A DNA stretch of 15,965 nt from Proteobacteria bacterium UBA1847. GTDB lineage: Bacteria > Pseudomonadota > Gammaproteobacteria > Steroidobacterales > Woeseiaceae. Every line of letters starts with the position of its first letter. Position 1 is the stretch's first letter. Location: NCBI GenBank assembly GCA_002338605.1, contig DDIP01000029.1, forward strand, positions 7,660 to 23,624, read 5' to 3'. The notes beneath the pieces were generated by a model. That model had not been told where the DNA came from and did not search any database. It was given only the letters and a program-made list of their open reading frames with translations. Positions 13,980-15,965 of this stretch are shown piece after piece. Both the position numbers and the translations under genes were made by a program.

Positions 13980-14882
13980 ATGAGTTACCAGGAAACCCCG
14001 GAACCGCTGTGCAAACCGGTCTCCGGAAGCATTGAGCTCTGTGTCGAACCGAAGGAGAAAAGCCTCGGCGAGTTCACGGTAAGACGGGTATTGCCATCAA
14101 TCGATCGCCGCAGAGTCGGCCCCTTCGTGTTTTTCGATCACATGGGGCCGGCTGAATTTCCGCCGGGCAAGGGTATCAATGTGAGACCGCATCCGCACAT
14201 CGGGCTCTCGACCGTAACCTATCTTTTCGATGGTGAAATCATGCACCGTGACAGCCTCGGCTACGCACAGGCGATCCATGAAGGTGCGGTCAACCTGATG
14301 ACCGCGGGTAAGGGTATCGTGCATTCGGAGCGTGCCGGCGACGACTTGCACGAGGTGTCGACGCTGCACGGCATCCAGACCTGGATGGCGTTACCGACAG
14401 ACAAGGCAGAAATGGATCCTGCGTTCGAACACTTTCCGGCAGACGTGCTGCCGGATTTCGATATCGACGGTGCGCACATTCGCATCATTATGGGTACTGC
14501 CTACGGCCACACGTCGCCGGTGACGACCCATTCACCGACCTTGTATCTGGCGTGCGAAATGCCGGCCGGGATCGCACTGACGTTGCCCGATCATTACGAC
14601 GAGATTGCCGTCTATGCCGTAAGCGGCAAAGTCCGGATCGATGATGAAACGTATTCCGGCGGTGTGCTGGCCGTGGCCAGCCCGGGCGCCAAGGTTACGG
14701 TCAGCGCCGAGGAGCAGTGCCTGTTCATGGTCATCGGCGGTGATTCCATCGGCGAGCGCAAAGTCTGGTGGAATTTTGTGGCCAGTTCAGCCGAACGCAT
14801 GGAGCAGGCGAAACGAGACTGGAAAGAAGGTCGATTCGGTACCGTTCCCGGGGACGACGAATTCATTCCGCTGCCGGAATAA
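13980..14882 (+). CDS. Pirin family protein (bicupin)
   Basis: This 300-residue protein matches pirin throughout its N-terminal cupin: VRRVLPSIDRRRVGPFVFFDHMGP (read across 34-57), RPHPHIGLSTVTYLFDGEIMHRDSLG (69-94), and MTAGKGIVHSER (107-118). The four metal ligands of pirins correspond to H71, H73, H115 and E117, all present. The C-terminal cupin has the usual ALPTDKAEMDPAFEHF start. Bacterial pirins are Fe- or Ni-binding cytoplasmic proteins; some have quercetin 2,3-dioxygenase-like activity, others modulate pyruvate dehydrogenase or act in stress responses. The role here is unassigned. The ATG follows a GAGGGAG purine-rich ribosome-binding site. The gene lies 33 nt after the QEGLA gene and probably ends the + strand transcript. 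It converges with the porin gene, with only 19 nt between the stops. Confidence 0.95.
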   Translation: MSYQETPEPLCKPVSGSIELCVEPKEKSLGEFTVRRVLPSIDRRRVGPFVFFDHMGPAEFPPGKGINVRPHPHIGLSTVTYLFDGEIMHRDSLGYAQAIHEGAVNLMTAGKGIVHSERAGDDLHEVSTLHGIQTWMALPTDKAEMDPAFEHFPADVLPDFDIDGAHIRIIMGTAYGHTSPVTTHSPTLYLACEMPAGIALTLPDHYDEIAVYAVSGKVRIDDETYSGGVLAVASPGAKVTVSAEEQCLFMVIGGDSIGERKVWWNFVASSAERMEQAKRDWKEGRFGTVPGDDEFIPLPE

Positions 14883-14901
14883 GTCACGCGACTGGACGAT
14901 T

Positions 14902-15965
14902 CTAGAACGAAACGTGGAACCTGAGGCTTGCAACGGTCACGGCGCTCGGAACCCCCGCGCCGGTGCCATCAAAGCCCGGATTCTCAACGTGCTGTATCGA
15001 CGGTGTCAATTGCAATCGGTCATTGACGAAGGAAAAGCGGTAAAATATCTCGGCATCCCAGACATCGGCAAGGTTTCTTTGCTGGAAGGTGTCGGAAACC
15101 GACGTGTGTGCAATACCGATGCCGAACAGACCATGCCGCAGTTGTCGCTCGAACGCGAAAGCGGCGAACTGGTTCGCAACTGAGACGTCTTTGCTGGCGA
15201 CGCCAAAACGAAAGTTCAGCGCGTTTGCCTGCTTGCGCCAACCGATGACGAGGTAGCTGCCGTAATTTCCATCCGTCGTACGATTGGCACCGAGAACGTC
15301 GTGTTCGTCCGAACGCCACCACCCGCCAAAGCGCAGCGCCAGCTGATTGTGTGACCATCCCGCCTGCGCCCCGACGAACACGCCCCGGCCATCGGAGCCG
15401 ATGTTCAACAATTCCTGGTAGGACCTGTCCGGCATATTGGCAATGCCGTCCGAGCCGCTAACGACGACGGCGATATCCGGTCCGTGGTCCCAGCCGTTCC
15501 AGTTGAAGACGCCGCCAAGGGTGTAGTCCGGAAATTCAATGGTTGCGTTGTGCGAAAAACTGCCGTTCAAAAACTCTTTATTCTCGTCCGTTGCGATGCG
15601 TCCAAGATCCAGCCAGGCCGATGGATCGATCAGCCCAACAGACAGGGTCTTCTCATCGGCCAGAAAAAACGTGTAGTTAAATTCGGAAACCTGCAGTCCA
15701 CCATCGCCGTCCCGGTTCAACACAGAACCCGCGTCGGCGTTAGCCGTTGGATACAGCGACGATATGCCATTGCGGTCAGGCGTTGTACTGCCCTCAGCAT
15801 AGAACAGCCACTGGCCGTGCTCGGTTGTTGACTCGAAAACCAGGTCAACAGACAGCGTCTTTTCCCTGTCAACCGAATTGTTGTCGCTGGCCTGGAAAAT
15901 AGCGGTAGCGCCGCCAGTCCACCTGTAGTCGGCATTGGCCGATGTGCCGAGCAGGCAGGCAGCCC
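14902..15965 (-). CDS. OprB-like carbohydrate porin with EF-hand-type loop (5' end cut by window)
   Basis: The minus-strand frame stays open from TAG at 14902 to the window edge, so 353 residues are visible. The first, LLGTSANA then DYRW, look like the end of a signal peptide, so only some 10-20 residues are missing. A GTG at 15723 is internal and not the start. The pattern fits carbohydrate-selective porins (OprB, PF04966): SVDLVFES, WLFYAEGS, LSVGLIDPSAWLD, RIATDENKEFLN, IEFPDYTLGGVFNWNG, LALRFGGWWRS, and a C-terminal LQLTPSIQHVENPGFDG ending LRFHVSF with the terminal phenylalanine expected of a beta barrel. It should be a 16-strand outer-membrane diffusion channel, substrate unknown. Unusually, residues encoded at 15717-15682 (NRDGDGGLQVSE) form a complete EF-hand calcium loop early in the barrel. 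Confidence 0.85.
   Translation of the reverse strand, partial: AACLLGTSANADYRWTGGATAIFQASDNNSVDREKTLSVDLVFESTTEHGQWLFYAEGSTTPDRNGISSLYPTANADAGSVLNRDGDGGLQVSEFNYTFFLADEKTLSVGLIDPSAWLDLGRIATDENKEFLNGSFSHNATIEFPDYTLGGVFNWNGWDHGPDIAVVVSGSDGIANMPDRSYQELLNIGSDGRGVFVGAQAGWSHNQLALRFGGWWRSDEHDVLGANRTTDGNYGSYLVIGWRKQANALNFRFGVASKDVSVANQFAAFAFERQLRHGLFGIGIAHTSVSDTFQQRNLADVWDAEIFYRFSFVNDRLQLTPSIQHVENPGFDGTGAGVPSAVTVASLRFHVSF

Overview
The window looks like chromosomal DNA from a Gram-negative bacterium, most likely a gammaproteobacterium. It has outer-membrane proteins of the MipA/OmpV and OprB types, several lipoproteins with clear lipoboxes, an NhaD-type Na+/H+ antiporter, and moderately high GC (roughly mid-to-high 50s by eye). 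NhaD fits a marine or salt-exposed lifestyle, but the taxon is an inference. I see no tRNA, rRNA, CRISPR array, insertion sequence or phage gene. Coding density is very high and no gap exceeds about 130 bases.

Region A (1-2283, + strand): the 3' end of a molybdenum hydroxylase large subunit (IorB/xanthine dehydrogenase type), followed 15 nt later by a sodium:solute symporter. Together they suggest uptake and oxidation of a small, perhaps N-heterocyclic, compound.

Region B (2370-8325, - strand): a compact envelope cassette. Read in the direction of transcription it is: a membrane-embedded AraC-type regulator; a MipA/OmpV outer-membrane protein; a lipoprotein serine hydrolase of the beta-lactamase/PBP fold (motifs SITK, YSN, HDG); a 32-residue single-span membrane microprotein; a second lipoprotein serine hydrolase with degenerate motifs (SVGK, YAD, QDA); and an alpha/beta-hydrolase lipoprotein that starts in a 4-nt ATGA overlap. 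Spacing after the MipA gene is 14, 12, 22 and -4 nt, so the last five genes are almost surely one transcript. The Shine-Dalgarno of the MipA gene lies in a perfect 10-bp inverted repeat with an anti-SD arm, a strong candidate for translational control or for a dual terminator/RBS switch.

Region C (8457-14882): an acetylpolyamine amidohydrolase (HDAC fold, - strand) diverges across 115 nt from a + strand run of four genes. These are an N-acyl-D-amino-acid-deacylase-like lipoprotein that has lost the HxH and Cys metal ligands, NhaD, a QEGLA-motif (DUF1704, MATCAP-like) putative zinc peptidase, and a pirin. The QEGLA gene appears to begin at CTG inside the nhaD stop codon (CTGA overlap).

Region D (14902-15965, - strand): the nearly complete OprB-like porin gene, converging on pirin. 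It carries a perfect EF-hand-type loop.

The strongest novelty candidates are the SD-sequestering hairpin, the microprotein between two lipoprotein serine hydrolases, the metal-site-degenerate deacylase, and the CTG-initiated MATCAP-like protein coupled to NhaD.
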